Shown: positions 15,969-24,502 of the stretch, piece by piece
How the letters are laid out: the number at the start of each line of letters is the position of its first letter
Position numbering within the stretch: position 1 is the stretch's first letter
NCBI GenBank assembly: GCA_029261875.1
Contig: JAJDAL010000006.1
Location: 1-64,000 of the forward strand
DNA length: 64,000 nt
Source: Deltaproteobacteria bacterium
GTDB taxonomy: Bacteria; Myxococcota_A; UBA9160; JAJDAL01
Direction of reading: 5' to 3'
Translations under genes and position numbers: made by a program
The notes under the pieces: generated by a model
Told to the model about the DNA's origin: nothing
The model's database searches: none
Seen by the model: the letters and a program-made list of their open reading frames with translations, nothing else

Positions 15969-17339
15969 GTGCGCCCGCAACACGCCACCTCCATCTTTAC
16001 GACCCGAAAAACCTGCACCTGGATCCTCGTGCTCTGCATGGCGATCAGCGGCTTGCCGGGCGTGGCCTCCGCAAGGCGAGACACGCTCCCCGACGACGAG
16101 TGTATCGACAAGAACGAAGACGAACGCTGGGATCGCAGAACCTGGAACAACAACTACCTCGACATGTGGTACCTGAAGCGAATCAACGCCCACAAAGCGT
16201 GGAAGTTCAGCGAAGGCGAGGGAATCAAGATCGCGCACATCAGTTCGGGAGTAGATCTCGATCACGAGGACCTGCAGGGTCAGATCGAGATCGACGCCTT
16301 CGATCAGCGCACGGGTTACGACAATTCCGACACCGACGGGATCGGAACCGCGGCAGCGGGCATCATGGTGGCCTTGAAGAACAACGGCCGGGGCGTGGCC
16401 GGTGTCGCTCCCAAAGCGACGCTGATCCCCTACCGGGTCACGGAGATGAGTCGACTCTGGAAAGCCCACGAGCGCGCCGCCTATGGATCGGCGGACGTCA
16501 TTCACTACAGCCTCGGCGCCCACGAGTACAACGTTCCGGGTCTCTACAACGACCCCTACAAGGACAATTCCATCTGTCAGTTTGCGGAGATCGCCGCTTG
16601 GCGCGGCAAGATCGTGGTGGCGCCGGTTGGGAACGGAGACGGGAACGGAAACGGCGACCCGACCGACCTCGCCAACGGGTTCACCGCGGCGAGTTGCCCG
16701 GCCGTGATTGCGGTGGGCGCCTCCCCCCTTCGCCAAATGGACAACGCGCCGAGGAAGATGACCGATCGCAACAATCCGTCTGCTTCCTTCTCGAACTTCG
16801 GTGCGAACTTCCTTCACCTGGTCGCACCCGGCGGCAACGGGACGAGTGCGGATCCCGGCTCGGCGCCCCGCTACGAACACAACAACATCGTCGTACTGCG
16901 GGCGCGCAATCCGCACACCGGCGACCTCGTCTCACCCGTTCGGGACGGCATCGCGGGCCCGACCTTTTCCAATGGGACGCCGAAGCGCGACATCACGTCG
17001 AGCGTCGCATTGGACGGCCAGACCGGGCATTACATGCGCTGGCGCGGCACGGATCTGGCGGCAGCCCAGGTCTCCGGAACCGTTGCCCTGATGCTGAGCG
17101 CCGCCCCGACACTTCGTGCGCTGCCGGGTTATTCGCGTTTGGATGCGGTGCGCCGAATCTTGAAGGAGACCGCTCGAGGAACGCGAAAGCCGACGGCGAC
17201 CCAGGGGCACGGTCGGCTCGATGCGGAGTTTGCGGTCAAGAAAGCCATCGACTTCGACGAATGCCTCGTCCAACGCGTGGGCGGCGGAGTCGTGACCGGC
17301 GACGACGGCTACGCGTGCATCCAGTCCCTGTTCGAATAG
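15969..17339 (+). CDS. Secreted subtilisin-fold pseudoprotease 2 (S8-like, triad lost)
   Basis: This 456-residue tandem paralogue of the previous gene starts at GTG 15969 with AAGGAG six bases upstream. The signal peptide is about residues 1-35 (ILVLCMAISGLPGVASA). The same three substitutions occur: Ser92 (IAHISSG), Ile125 (DGIGTAAAG) and Asp362 (RGTDLAAAQVSG). GNGDG keeps the oxyanion Asn. The Ca-loop-like segment of paralogue 1 is degenerate here (DKNEDERWD). The 41-bp gap to gene 1 suggests one transcript. Parallel retention of the same non-catalytic residues suggests selection for a function other than proteolysis. Confidence 0.85.
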   Translation: MRPQHATSIFTTRKTCTWILVLCMAISGLPGVASARRDTLPDDECIDKNEDERWDRRTWNNNYLDMWYLKRINAHKAWKFSEGEGIKIAHISSGVDLDHEDLQGQIEIDAFDQRTGYDNSDTDGIGTAAAGIMVALKNNGRGVAGVAPKATLIPYRVTEMSRLWKAHERAAYGSADVIHYSLGAHEYNVPGLYNDPYKDNSICQFAEIAAWRGKIVVAPVGNGDGNGNGDPTDLANGFTAASCPAVIAVGASPLRQMDNAPRKMTDRNNPSASFSNFGANFLHLVAPGGNGTSADPGSAPRYEHNNIVVLRARNPHTGDLVSPVRDGIAGPTFSNGTPKRDITSSVALDGQTGHYMRWRGTDLAAAQVSGTVALMLSAAPTLRALPGYSRLDAVRRILKETARGTRKPTATQGHGRLDAEFAVKKAIDFDECLVQRVGGGVVTGDDGYACIQSLFE

Positions 17340-17374
17340 GTCGATCGCGGCGGTAGCCCGGACGGCCGCTCCGC

Positions 17375-18532
17375 TTACGTGGTGTGGCCCAACAGCTTGG
17401 ATTCGAAATCCGGGTCTTGGGGCAGCCCGTACAGGTGGACGACGTTCCCGGACAAGATCCAGTAGCGCTCGTCCGCCGCCACCCCGTCGAACATTTCGTT
17501 GACGGTCTTGCGGCTATAGGGCCAATCGTTGCCGTGGTGGGGGTAATCGGTCGACCACGCCATGTTTCGGACCCCGACGTCGTGGCGGTTCTTCACCCCG
17601 ATGCGGTCGCGAATGAAGGTCGCCAGGAAATTCTGGTGGAAGTATTCGCTGGGCAACCGGGTCAGATCGAGCTTCGTGCGCGTGCGGTTGCGCCAGTAGA
17701 AGTTGTCGAGCTGCTCGAGGGCACCGGGAATCCAGCCGCAGTCGACCTCCACCGCCACGATCTTGAGCGCCGGGAAGCGGTCGAACAGTCCGGACATGAT
17801 GAGCTCACACATGATCGGGGGGAACGCGAGCATACCCGCAAACGCCATGGCGCCAATCGACGCCACCCCCTCGGTGTTGGGTTTCGGCGTGCGCTTGCGC
17901 TGGATGTTGATGTGGATGCTGATCGGCATGCCGAGTTTTTCGGCCGCCGCAAAGAACGGGTCATCGGCTTCCGATAGATCGTCGTTGCCCGAGGGCCAGG
18001 TGGAGATGATCGCGCCGCGGGCGCCCAGCTCTTTGCAGCGCTTGAGTTCCGCAATCGCGGCGTCCACGCCCAGGTTCGGCATCTGGGCGAGGCCGATCAG
18101 GCGATTCGGATCGTTTCCACAAAATTCCTGCAGGATCCAGTTGTTGTAGGCCTGCACACCGGCCAGGTGAAACGCTTTGTCTTCGTTGCCCATGAAGTAG
18201 AACATGGTGCGTTGGCTCGGATACAGACATTGGGCGTCGATGCCGTCGAAGTCCATGTCTTCGAGGCGCGCCTTGCCGTCGAAGCAGCTCGCACGAATGG
18301 TTTCGTAGGTGGACCCGGTCCATTTGATGTCTTCGAACTTGATGCCCGCCACGGTCACGAGGCCGATCAACATCGGGGGTTGGGCGGGATCGAATTGCCA
18401 CGCGTCGCCGCCCTCTTTGTCTTTCACGACCTTCGGGGCGCGGTCTTGAAACTCCGCCGGGAGCCATTTTTCCCAGATGTGAACGGGCTCGATGGTGTGG
18501 GCGTCGGAATCGCAAAGTCGGTACTGGCGCAC
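17375..18532 (-). CDS. Amidohydrolase-2 family metal-dependent hydrolase
   Basis: The 385-residue protein starts at GTG 18532. It has the N-terminal DSDAHTIEPVHIWEKW segment of amidohydrolase-2 (decarboxylase/ACMSD-like) TIM barrels, LIGLAQMPNLGVDAAIAEL in the middle, and WSTDYPHHGNDWPYS holding the terminal Asp ligand. These enzymes hydrolyse or decarboxylate ring or enol substrates. It is divergent from the MDR gene at 18656, with a perfect operator-like repeat between them, so both are likely co-regulated. Substrate unknown. Confidence 0.85.
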   Translation of the reverse strand: MRQYRLCDSDAHTIEPVHIWEKWLPAEFQDRAPKVVKDKEGGDAWQFDPAQPPMLIGLVTVAGIKFEDIKWTGSTYETIRASCFDGKARLEDMDFDGIDAQCLYPSQRTMFYFMGNEDKAFHLAGVQAYNNWILQEFCGNDPNRLIGLAQMPNLGVDAAIAELKRCKELGARGAIISTWPSGNDDLSEADDPFFAAAEKLGMPISIHINIQRKRTPKPNTEGVASIGAMAFAGMLAFPPIMCELIMSGLFDRFPALKIVAVEVDCGWIPGALEQLDNFYWRNRTRTKLDLTRLPSEYFHQNFLATFIRDRIGVKNRHDVGVRNMAWSTDYPHHGNDWPYSRKTVNEMFDGVAADERYWILSGNVVHLYGLPQDPDFESKLLGHTT

Positions 18533-18590
18533 GGGATCTCCTCTCGGTCGGCGCCCGCGGTGGGTGGTGCCGGGTGACCGCCAGGGGTAG

Positions 18591-18611
18591 AATCTGACTA
18601 CCTGTCAGATT
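18591..18611. promoter_or_regulatory. Operator-like inverted repeat (site B of four)
   Basis: A perfect AATCTGA-N7-TCAGATT; the inner bases extend the arms to eight (AATCTGAC/GTCAGATT). It lies in the 123-bp divergent promoter between the amidohydrolase (start 18532) and the MDR dehydrogenase (start 18656). Both genes read away from it, so it is an operator rather than a terminator. Confidence 0.7.
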
Positions 18612-18655
18612 CGATCCTATCTCCCTTCGGCGCACGAGGCAAGTAGAATGACACC

Positions 18656-19696
18656 ATGGCCACGGCGCTCCCCCGACACATGCAGGTCGCGGTTTACGAA
18701 GCCCCCCACGAGATCCGCCTGGCCGAACGGCCCGTCCCGGAACCCGGCCCCAACGAGGCGTTGATCGAGGTCAGTCACTGCGGCATTTGCGGGACGGACT
18801 TGCACATGGTGCTCGAAGGCATGGGGCGACCGGGCAGCGTCGGGGGCCACGAGTATTCCGGGCGGATCGCCGCCACGGGTTCCGAAGCCGGGGATTTCCA
18901 ACCCGGCGACGCCATCGTCTACCTGCCCCAAACGAGCTGCGGAAATTGCGGCCCTTGCCGAGCCGGTCGCCCATCGCTTTGCGCCGAACGGCCCGACATG
19001 ATGAGCTCGGATTTCCAGGGGGCCTTCGCGAAATTCACCTGTGCGGACACGGCACAACTTGTGCGCATCCCGCCCGGGCTGGGTTTGCGCGAAGCCGCCA
19101 TCACCGAACCCCTCGCGGTCGCGCTGCACGGAATTTCGCGCGCCGGCGTCACTGCGGAATCTCGCGTACTGGTAACCGGCGCCGGTCCCATCGGTGCATT
19201 TACGGTCGCCGCCTTGCGTGCGCGCGGAGTTTCCAACATCACGGTGAGCGAGCCCGCGCCCTTGCGCCGCGAGCTGGCCGTGAAACTCGGCGCCAAGGAC
19301 GCGGTCGACCCCGAGTCGCTCGAAATCCCCGTCATGCCTTTTCACTCGATCGAGAAGCCTTTCGACGTGGCGATCGAATGTTCGGGCAACCCGCGGGCCA
19401 TGGAAGCCGCCCTGGCGCAGCTCCGCGGGGGTGGAACGCTCGTCCTGGTCGGCACTGGAATGAAACGCCCGAAGTTCGACCACAACCGCATCTTGCTGAA
19501 CGAAATCGTCGTCACCGGCGCATTCAACTACGACGCGGATGGTTTCGAACAAGCCCTGTCCCTACTGGCCGAGGGCCGAGTCCCTGTTGAAGAGCTGATC
19601 GAGCCCGGCGAGGTATCGCTCGCGGGTTTGCTCGCTGCCATCGAAGGTCTCGCTGCCGGTCAGATCGCGCGCAAAGTATTGGTCGTCCCCGAATAG
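18656..19696 (+). CDS. Zinc-dependent alcohol dehydrogenase (MDR, threonine/sorbitol DH-like)
   Basis: The 346-residue MDR enzyme has both zinc sites complete: Cys45 (HCGICGTD) and His65-Glu66 for the catalytic zinc, and Cys95, 98, 101 and 109 for the structural zinc. The Rossmann loop is GAGPIGAF near residue 180. Length and layout resemble sorbitol/threonine dehydrogenases. It is followed after 8 bp by a VOC gene and then ppgK, and shares the operator region with the divergent amidohydrolase. The alcohol substrate is unknown. Confidence 0.87.
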   Translation: MATALPRHMQVAVYEAPHEIRLAERPVPEPGPNEALIEVSHCGICGTDLHMVLEGMGRPGSVGGHEYSGRIAATGSEAGDFQPGDAIVYLPQTSCGNCGPCRAGRPSLCAERPDMMSSDFQGAFAKFTCADTAQLVRIPPGLGLREAAITEPLAVALHGISRAGVTAESRVLVTGAGPIGAFTVAALRARGVSNITVSEPAPLRRELAVKLGAKDAVDPESLEIPVMPFHSIEKPFDVAIECSGNPRAMEAALAQLRGGGTLVLVGTGMKRPKFDHNRILLNEIVVTGAFNYDADGFEQALSLLAEGRVPVEELIEPGEVSLAGLLAAIEGLAAGQIARKVLVVPE

Positions 19697-19704
19697 GAGC
19701 TCCC

Positions 19705-20172
19705 ATGAGCGAAGCCCCCCGCCGCAAGCCCCGCTTCAACCACGTCGCCATGACGGTGCCCGCGGAGCTGCTGAACGAAGCGAACCGCGCGGAGATTCTC
19801 GATTTCTACGGCGAGGTCTTCGGCTGGACCGAGATGCCGACCCTGACCGAAGACGGAACGCGCCTGGTCCTTCGGGCCTACGACAACGAGCAATTCGTCT
19901 TTCTCGTGTCGGGCAAGCAGGCCATGCGGGCCGGTGCGATGGATCATTTCGGGCTGTCGGTCGCGTCTCCCGAAGAACTCGACGCGATGTACGAGCGCGC
20001 GTTGAAGTACCAGGAGCGGGACGAACGGGTCGAGATCGTTCCGCGCGAAGTCGAAGATTTCAAAGTCGTGAAACTCCACAATTTCTACGTTCGCTTTCGG
20101 ATCCCCCTCATGGTCGAGATCCAATGCTATGAATGGGCGGGAACAGCGAATGCGGATAGCTTGCCCGCCTAG
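19705..20172 (+). CDS. VOC-superfamily protein
   Basis: The 155-residue protein has NHVAMTVP in the first strand, ILDFYGEVFGW in the first helix and MDHFGLSVASPEEL at the second module, as in vicinal-oxygen-chelate proteins. A terminal MVEIQCYEWA supplies a possible Glu ligand. AGGAG lies 8 bp before the ATG. It is tightly linked to the preceding MDR gene, so it probably acts on the same substrate. No specific reaction can be assigned. Confidence 0.78.
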   Translation: MSEAPRRKPRFNHVAMTVPAELLNEANRAEILDFYGEVFGWTEMPTLTEDGTRLVLRAYDNEQFVFLVSGKQAMRAGAMDHFGLSVASPEELDAMYERALKYQERDERVEIVPREVEDFKVVKLHNFYVRFRIPLMVEIQCYEWAGTANADSLPA

Positions 20173-20251
20173 CGGCGCGCTTCACTGAGGCTCCGGGAAA
20201 AGCCCGAGAGCCAGACTCAAGCCGGGGTCCACGGGGACCGAGGAACCAACC

Positions 20252-20986
20252 ATGCAAGTACTTGGCATCGACATTGGCGGAACCGGAATCAAAGGCGCTC
20301 CGGTGGACACGGATAGCGGAGAACTCCTGGGTGAACGCTTTCGCCTGCTGACCCCCCAACCCGCCACGCCCGATGCGGTGATCGAAACCGTGTCTGAACT
20401 CGTGACTCATTTTCAGTGGAAGGGGCCCGTGGGCTGTGGCTTTCCGGGCGTGGTTCGACACGGGCGCATCGACGCCACCGCGAACCTCTCCCAGGATTGG
20501 ATCGGTGTCGAGGCACAGAAGCGCTTCGAGCAGGCCACGGGTTGCAGCATCGCGATCGCCAATGACGCCGATGCGGCGGGACTCGCCGAAATGCGCTTCG
20601 GAGCGGGTCGCGATCGAGACGGCCTCGTCTTCGTCGTAACCCTCGGCACGGGGATCGGCACGGCACTGTTCGTGGACGGCCATCTGGTGCCCAACACGGA
20701 ATTGGGGCATATCGAGATTCGGGGCAAGGATGCGGAACTCCGCGCTGCGGACAGCGCGCGCGAGCGCAAGGAATTATCCTGGAAGAAATGGGCGGCGCGC
20801 GTCGATGAATACCTACACCGCATGCACGCCTTGATCTGGCCCGACCTCATCATCATCGGTGGCGGCGTCAGCAAGAAACACGAAAAGTTTCTGCCCCTGC
20901 TGACATTGGACTGCGAAATCGTACCGGCGGAAATGCGAAATGCCGCGGGGATCGTGGGCGCCGCACTTCTGCAAACGCGTTCCTAG
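20252..20986 (+). CDS. ppgK: Polyphosphate glucokinase (ROK family)
   Basis: The 244-residue enzyme phosphorylates glucose using polyphosphate (often also ATP), feeding glycolysis. It has the ROK phosphate-1 loop [14 protein letters not shown] at the N-terminus, the glucose-site segment [11 protein letters not shown] and the phosphate-2 loop [12 protein letters not shown]. Length and the AELRAAD...[13 protein letters not shown] segment match PpgK better than ATP-only ROK kinases. It seems metabolically unrelated to its neighbours. It converges on the next SDR gene, leaving only six bases between stops. Confidence 0.9.
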   Translation: MQVLGIDIGGTGIKGAPVDTDSGELLGERFRLLTPQPATPDAVIETVSELVTHFQWKGPVGCGFPGVVRHGRIDATANLSQDWIGVEAQKRFEQATGCSIAIANDADAAGLAEMRFGAGRDRDGLVFVVTLGTGIGTALFVDGHLVPNTELGHIEIRGKDAELRAADSARERKELSWKKWAARVDEYLHRMHALIWPDLIIIGGGVSKKHEKFLPLLTLDCEIVPAEMRNAAGIVGAALLQTRS

Positions 20987-20992
20987 CTTCGC

Positions 20993-21772
20993 TCAAGTCG
21001 CGAGGACTCCACCGTCGACGCCCAGGGTCTGCCCGGTGATGAATCCGCTTGCGCGGCTCACGAGAAATACCGCGGCGCCCTTGATGTCGTCCTCTTCGCC
21101 GAGGCACTGCAGGGGAATCGAGGCCTTATAGGCTTTGAAGACTTCCGGTTCGCGCTCCACCCAAGCCAGCATGTCGGTCATGAAGGGCCCCGGCGCCAAC
21201 GCATTGACGCGAATCTTGTGCTCCGCGAGCTTGATCGCCAGATCCGTCGTCATCGCCGTCACCGCGCCCTTGCTCGAGTTGTACGCGATGGCGGGCATGA
21301 TGTCGTCGCGCGTCCCCTTGAAGGCCGCCACGGACGTGATGTTCAGAATCGATCCACCACCGATGTCGCGCATGTGCCGGGCAATGGCTTGGGTGAGAAT
21401 CCACAGGCCCCGCACGTTGACGTCGAAGACCCGGTCCCAACCCTCCATGGGATAATCCAGCGCCGGGGCTCCCCAGGTGACGCCCGCGTTGTTGACGAGA
21501 ATCTCGAGACGCTCGGTTTCCGCAAGCGCCCGTTCGGCCAGAGCGCGCACCGACGCCTCCTCCCGCATGTCCACCTGAAGCGCCAACGCGTTGCGGCCCA
21601 GCTTCTCGATCTCGCGGGCGACTTGCTGGCAGTTCTCGAGCTTCCGCGAGGCGATGATCAAATCGGCGCCCGCTTCCGCGAGGCCCTGGGCGATCATGCG
21701 GCCGATGCCGCGGCCGCCTCCAGTCACCAGGGCGGTCTTTCCCGAGAGGTCGAAGAGCTCGTTCACACGCAA
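20993..21772 (-). CDS. Short-chain dehydrogenase/reductase
   Basis: This 259-residue classical SDR starts at TTG 21772, preceded by a clear GGAGG nine bases upstream on the minus strand. The cofactor loop is TGGGRGIG, with NNAG, Ser in NITSVAA and YNSSKGA (Tyr-x3-Lys); the C-terminus ends GQTLGVDGGVLAT. The acidic end of beta-2 is replaced by ASRK, suggesting NADP(H). It is divergent from the MaoC gene at 21914 with an operator-like repeat between them. Substrate unknown. Confidence 0.88.
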   Translation of the reverse strand: MRVNELFDLSGKTALVTGGGRGIGRMIAQGLAEAGADLIIASRKLENCQQVAREIEKLGRNALALQVDMREEASVRALAERALAETERLEILVNNAGVTWGAPALDYPMEGWDRVFDVNVRGLWILTQAIARHMRDIGGGSILNITSVAAFKGTRDDIMPAIAYNSSKGAVTAMTTDLAIKLAEHKIRVNALAPGPFMTDMLAWVEREPEVFKAYKASIPLQCLGEEDDIKGAAVFLVSRASGFITGQTLGVDGGVLAT

Positions 21773-21825
21773 AATCCGAATCCTCCGATTTCGGCCCTAG
21801 GGGCCGAAAATAGGCGGTCTGAGAA

Positions 21826-21846
21826 AATCTGACGGGGTGTTAGAAT
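21826..21846. promoter_or_regulatory. Operator-like inverted repeat (site C of four, degenerate right arm)
   Basis: AATCTGA-N7-TTAGAAT has a perfect left arm and a right arm matching five of seven positions of TCAGATT, with the same N7 spacing as the other three sites. It lies between the divergent SDR (start 21772) and MaoC (start 21914) genes. Taken alone it would be weak; its geometry and placement support it. Confidence 0.45.
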
Positions 21847-21913
21847 ATCCCCTTCGCCGCGGGTAAGCATATCCGCCGAAAGGGCCGATGGCCGGCCCCG
21901 AAGGAGCCGCGTT

Positions 21914-22876
21914 TTGGACGCAAAGCCCAGCTGGAACACCGTCCTGGCGGGACAAACCATTCCGACCTTCGAGCGGACCACGGATCTCGCCCATTGGAAC
22001 CGCTACGCGGCCATCAACGACGAGTTCATCCCCCTCCACATGGACCCGGAGGCCGCCCGCGCCGCGGGCCAACGCGATGTCTTCGGCATGGGGAACCTGC
22101 GCTTGGCCTACCTCCACAACCTGCTCCACGACTGGCTCGGCGCGGAGGGCGACATCGCTTCGCTGTCGTGTCAATTTCGCGGGCTCAATTTCAAGGGCGA
22201 CGTGCTGCGTGCGCGGGGAACCATCACCGAAAAACGAGAACGCGACGGCGCAAAACTCGTCGACCTCGATCTGTCGGTCATCAATCAAAGCGGCGAAGAC
22301 ACCACGCCGGGCAAAGCGACCGCCATCCTGTTCGAAAATCGCAAGGGCACGACGCCGCCGGAACCCGAAACGCCGGCCCTGAAGGGCAATCGCCAACCCG
22401 GCGTGTATCTAGATTCGAAAACCCTCGACTGGCTCGGGAAGTCCCTCGACCCGAGGCGATCGTTCCCCGTCGGTAGCAACGACATTCGGCGTTGGGCCAC
22501 GGCGGTCTACTACCCGGAGCCTCCCCCGAACGAATTCTACGACGAGGAATCAGCTGCCCGCGGACCCTGGGGGGGACTCGTGGCGCCGCGCGATTTCAAT
22601 CCCTTCGCCTGGATGCAGCGCAGGGATGCGGGCATCCCGTGGATGCGCGGCATGGGAGTCGAGCCCGGCCATCGCGTCTTGAACGGCGGCCAGGCCAGTC
22701 ACTACTTCGCACCCATCCGGCCGGGCGATGCCATTAGCGCTGTAACTTCCCTCCTCGACGCCTACGAGAAAGAGGGCAAGCTCGGCACGATGCTTTTTCT
22801 GATTACCGAAACCCGTTGGACCAACCAGCGCGAAGAGCTCGTCAAGATCGGGCACATGACAACCATTTACTACTAG
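21914..22876 (+). CDS. MaoC-type hydratase fused to FAS1-like dehydratase domain
   Basis: The 320-residue protein starts at TTG 21914, seven bases after AAGGAG. The N-terminal half has a MaoC hydratase motif, NDEFIPLHMDPEAARAAG, with Asp and His in the D-x(4)-H-x-D arrangement. The C-terminal half (from about 160) has VGSNDIRRWATAVYYPEPPP, the binding helix of a FAS1-like or MaoC N-terminal domain. This order is reversed relative to the usual N-terminal non-catalytic plus C-terminal catalytic pair. It likely hydrates an enoyl-CoA. It is first in an operon with DUF35, thiolase-fold, amidohydrolase and NUDIX genes. Confidence 0.8.
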   Translation: MDAKPSWNTVLAGQTIPTFERTTDLAHWNRYAAINDEFIPLHMDPEAARAAGQRDVFGMGNLRLAYLHNLLHDWLGAEGDIASLSCQFRGLNFKGDVLRARGTITEKRERDGAKLVDLDLSVINQSGEDTTPGKATAILFENRKGTTPPEPETPALKGNRQPGVYLDSKTLDWLGKSLDPRRSFPVGSNDIRRWATAVYYPEPPPNEFYDEESAARGPWGGLVAPRDFNPFAWMQRRDAGIPWMRGMGVEPGHRVLNGGQASHYFAPIRPGDAISAVTSLLDAYEKEGKLGTMLFLITETRWTNQREELVKIGHMTTIYY

Positions 22877-22885
22877 ACGGGAAAC

Positions 22886-23323
22886 ATGTCCGAAGCCAAA
22901 ACGCGCGTCCCCATCGAAGCGGGGTTCTTCACGGTCCCGGAAGACCGGGAGGAACCGCCGCGCTTGCTCGCCACGCGTTGCAACGCCTGCAGCGAAGTCT
23001 TCTTCCCTCGACGCCTGGTTTGCGCCAAATGCCTTTCCCAAGACGTCTCCGAAACCGAAGTGGGACCGCGCGGTACCCTCTACACCTGGACCTTCGTCCA
23101 TTTCCCGATGTTCGGAAGTTCGAATCCCAACATGACCCGATACGGCGTTGGACAAGTCGACCTGCCCGAAGGGCCACGGGTGCAGGGCGTGCTGTCCGGC
23201 AAGCGCGACGAATTTCGCATTGGGATGGAGATGGAACTCGAGCTGGAAACGCTGCGCGAGAACCAAGCCGGCGATGAAATCGTGATCTTTCGATTCCGAC
23301 CCACGGAGGCCCGTGCATCGTGA
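22886..23323 (+). CDS. DUF35 Zn-ribbon/OB-fold protein
   Basis: The 145-residue protein has zinc-ribbon cysteines at 32, 35, 46 and 49 (CNAC...CAKC), followed by an OB fold with GPRGTLYTWTFVHFP. The partner is expected to be the thiolase-fold protein encoded next, whose GTG start overlaps this stop codon. As in other DUF35 proteins, it should bind the acyl-CoA chain rather than catalyse. The order (DUF35 first) is reversed relative to the 9760/10905 pair. Confidence 0.87.
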   Translation: MSEAKTRVPIEAGFFTVPEDREEPPRLLATRCNACSEVFFPRRLVCAKCLSQDVSETEVGPRGTLYTWTFVHFPMFGSSNPNMTRYGVGQVDLPEGPRVQGVLSGKRDEFRIGMEMELELETLRENQAGDEIVIFRFRPTEARAS

Positions 23324-24486
23324 GCTTGCACGACGTCGCGGTTCTCGGTGTGGGGATGGTTCGCTTCGGAGCCTACAAAGGCGGGAAGACGCTGACCGAA
23401 CTGGCGCGCAGCGCCGGCTTCGGCGCCCTCGAGGATGCGGGAGTCAATCTGGGCGACGTGGGCGAAGCCTACGTGGGCTACATGCAGGCCCCGATAATGT
23501 CGGCCGTGAAGATCATGAAGGAATTCGGCCTGACGGGACTGCCGGTAACCCATGTGGAAAACGCGAGCGCGACGGGTTCCGTCACCTTTCGCGATGCGGC
23601 CTGGTCGGTGGCGAGTGGACGCAGTCGCATCGCCATGGCCTTGGGGTTCGAAGCCATGACACTCATGGCCGCCCGCACCCAAAGCGCCGGGCGGGGCATC
23701 GGTCGCGATACCATCGACTCCGTCATCTTGCCCGCCGCATTCTTTGCCCTGTGGGCCATGCGGCGCATGCACGAACGCGGCACGAAGCCCAAACATTTCG
23801 CACAGATCGCCGCCAAGAACTGGAACTACGGCGCCAAGAATCCCTTCGCCCATCGCCAATCGGATCACGTAGTCACGCCCGAGGAAGTGCTCGCCGCGCA
23901 GATGGTCTCGGACCCGCTCACGACCATGATGGCGTGCCCCATCGACGACGGTGCAGCGTGCGCGATTCTGGGGACGGTCGAAGAAGCCAAGCGTCTGCAT
24001 CCCGATCGCCCGGTCATCCGCGTTCGCGCGGCGGCGCTTCAGAGTGAACGCTACACGCCGGGGCACACGTTCCTCGGGCCGGTCGTGGGCCCCGCCAGCA
24101 TGACACACACCACCGCCCAGGAGGCCTACGAGGCCGCGGGATTGGGTCCCGAAGACATGGACCTGGCCTTCTGCCACGACGCGTTCGCCAACGAAGAACT
24201 CGAGTACTACGAACTCTTGGGTTTCTGCGCCGAGGGCGAAGGCGAGAAACTCATCGAGGAAGGGCAAACCGGCCCCGGAGGCCGCATTCCCTTCAACACC
24301 GACGGCGGATTGATCGCCCGCGGACACCCGGGTGGACCGACGGGTCTGGCACAGATTCACGAACTGGTTTTGCAATTGCGCGGCCGGGCGGGTGCCCGCC
24401 AGGTCGAAGGCGCGCGCGCGGGACTCGCCCACCTGGTGGGCGGCGGCAGTGTTTGCGCCATCAACATCTTGCAACGCGATTCATAA
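23320..24486 (+). CDS. Thiolase-fold protein, nucleophile Cys replaced
   Basis: The 388-residue protein starts at GTG 23320 in an overlap with the DUF35 gene. The nucleophile segment reads ENASATGS instead of N-x-C-x-TGS, so Ser or Ala stands in place of Cys. The other thiolase boxes remain: CHDAF and GHPGGPTG. It is therefore unlikely to be a true thiolase; an aldolase/lyase or carrier role with DUF35 is possible. The C-terminal half matches SCP-x-type thiolase-like proteins. It precedes an amidohydrolase gene. Confidence 0.8.
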   Translation: MSLHDVAVLGVGMVRFGAYKGGKTLTELARSAGFGALEDAGVNLGDVGEAYVGYMQAPIMSAVKIMKEFGLTGLPVTHVENASATGSVTFRDAAWSVASGRSRIAMALGFEAMTLMAARTQSAGRGIGRDTIDSVILPAAFFALWAMRRMHERGTKPKHFAQIAAKNWNYGAKNPFAHRQSDHVVTPEEVLAAQMVSDPLTTMMACPIDDGAACAILGTVEEAKRLHPDRPVIRVRAAALQSERYTPGHTFLGPVVGPASMTHTTAQEAYEAAGLGPEDMDLAFCHDAFANEELEYYELLGFCAEGEGEKLIEEGQTGPGGRIPFNTDGGLIARGHPGGPTGLAQIHELVLQLRGRAGARQVEGARAGLAHLVGGGSVCAINILQRDS

Positions 24487-24502
24487 GCGCGGGGGAACGA
24501 AC

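Noticed and set aside
18591..18611. Inverted repeat as a terminator
   Set aside because: It lies between two divergent genes and has no T-run, so an operator fits better.
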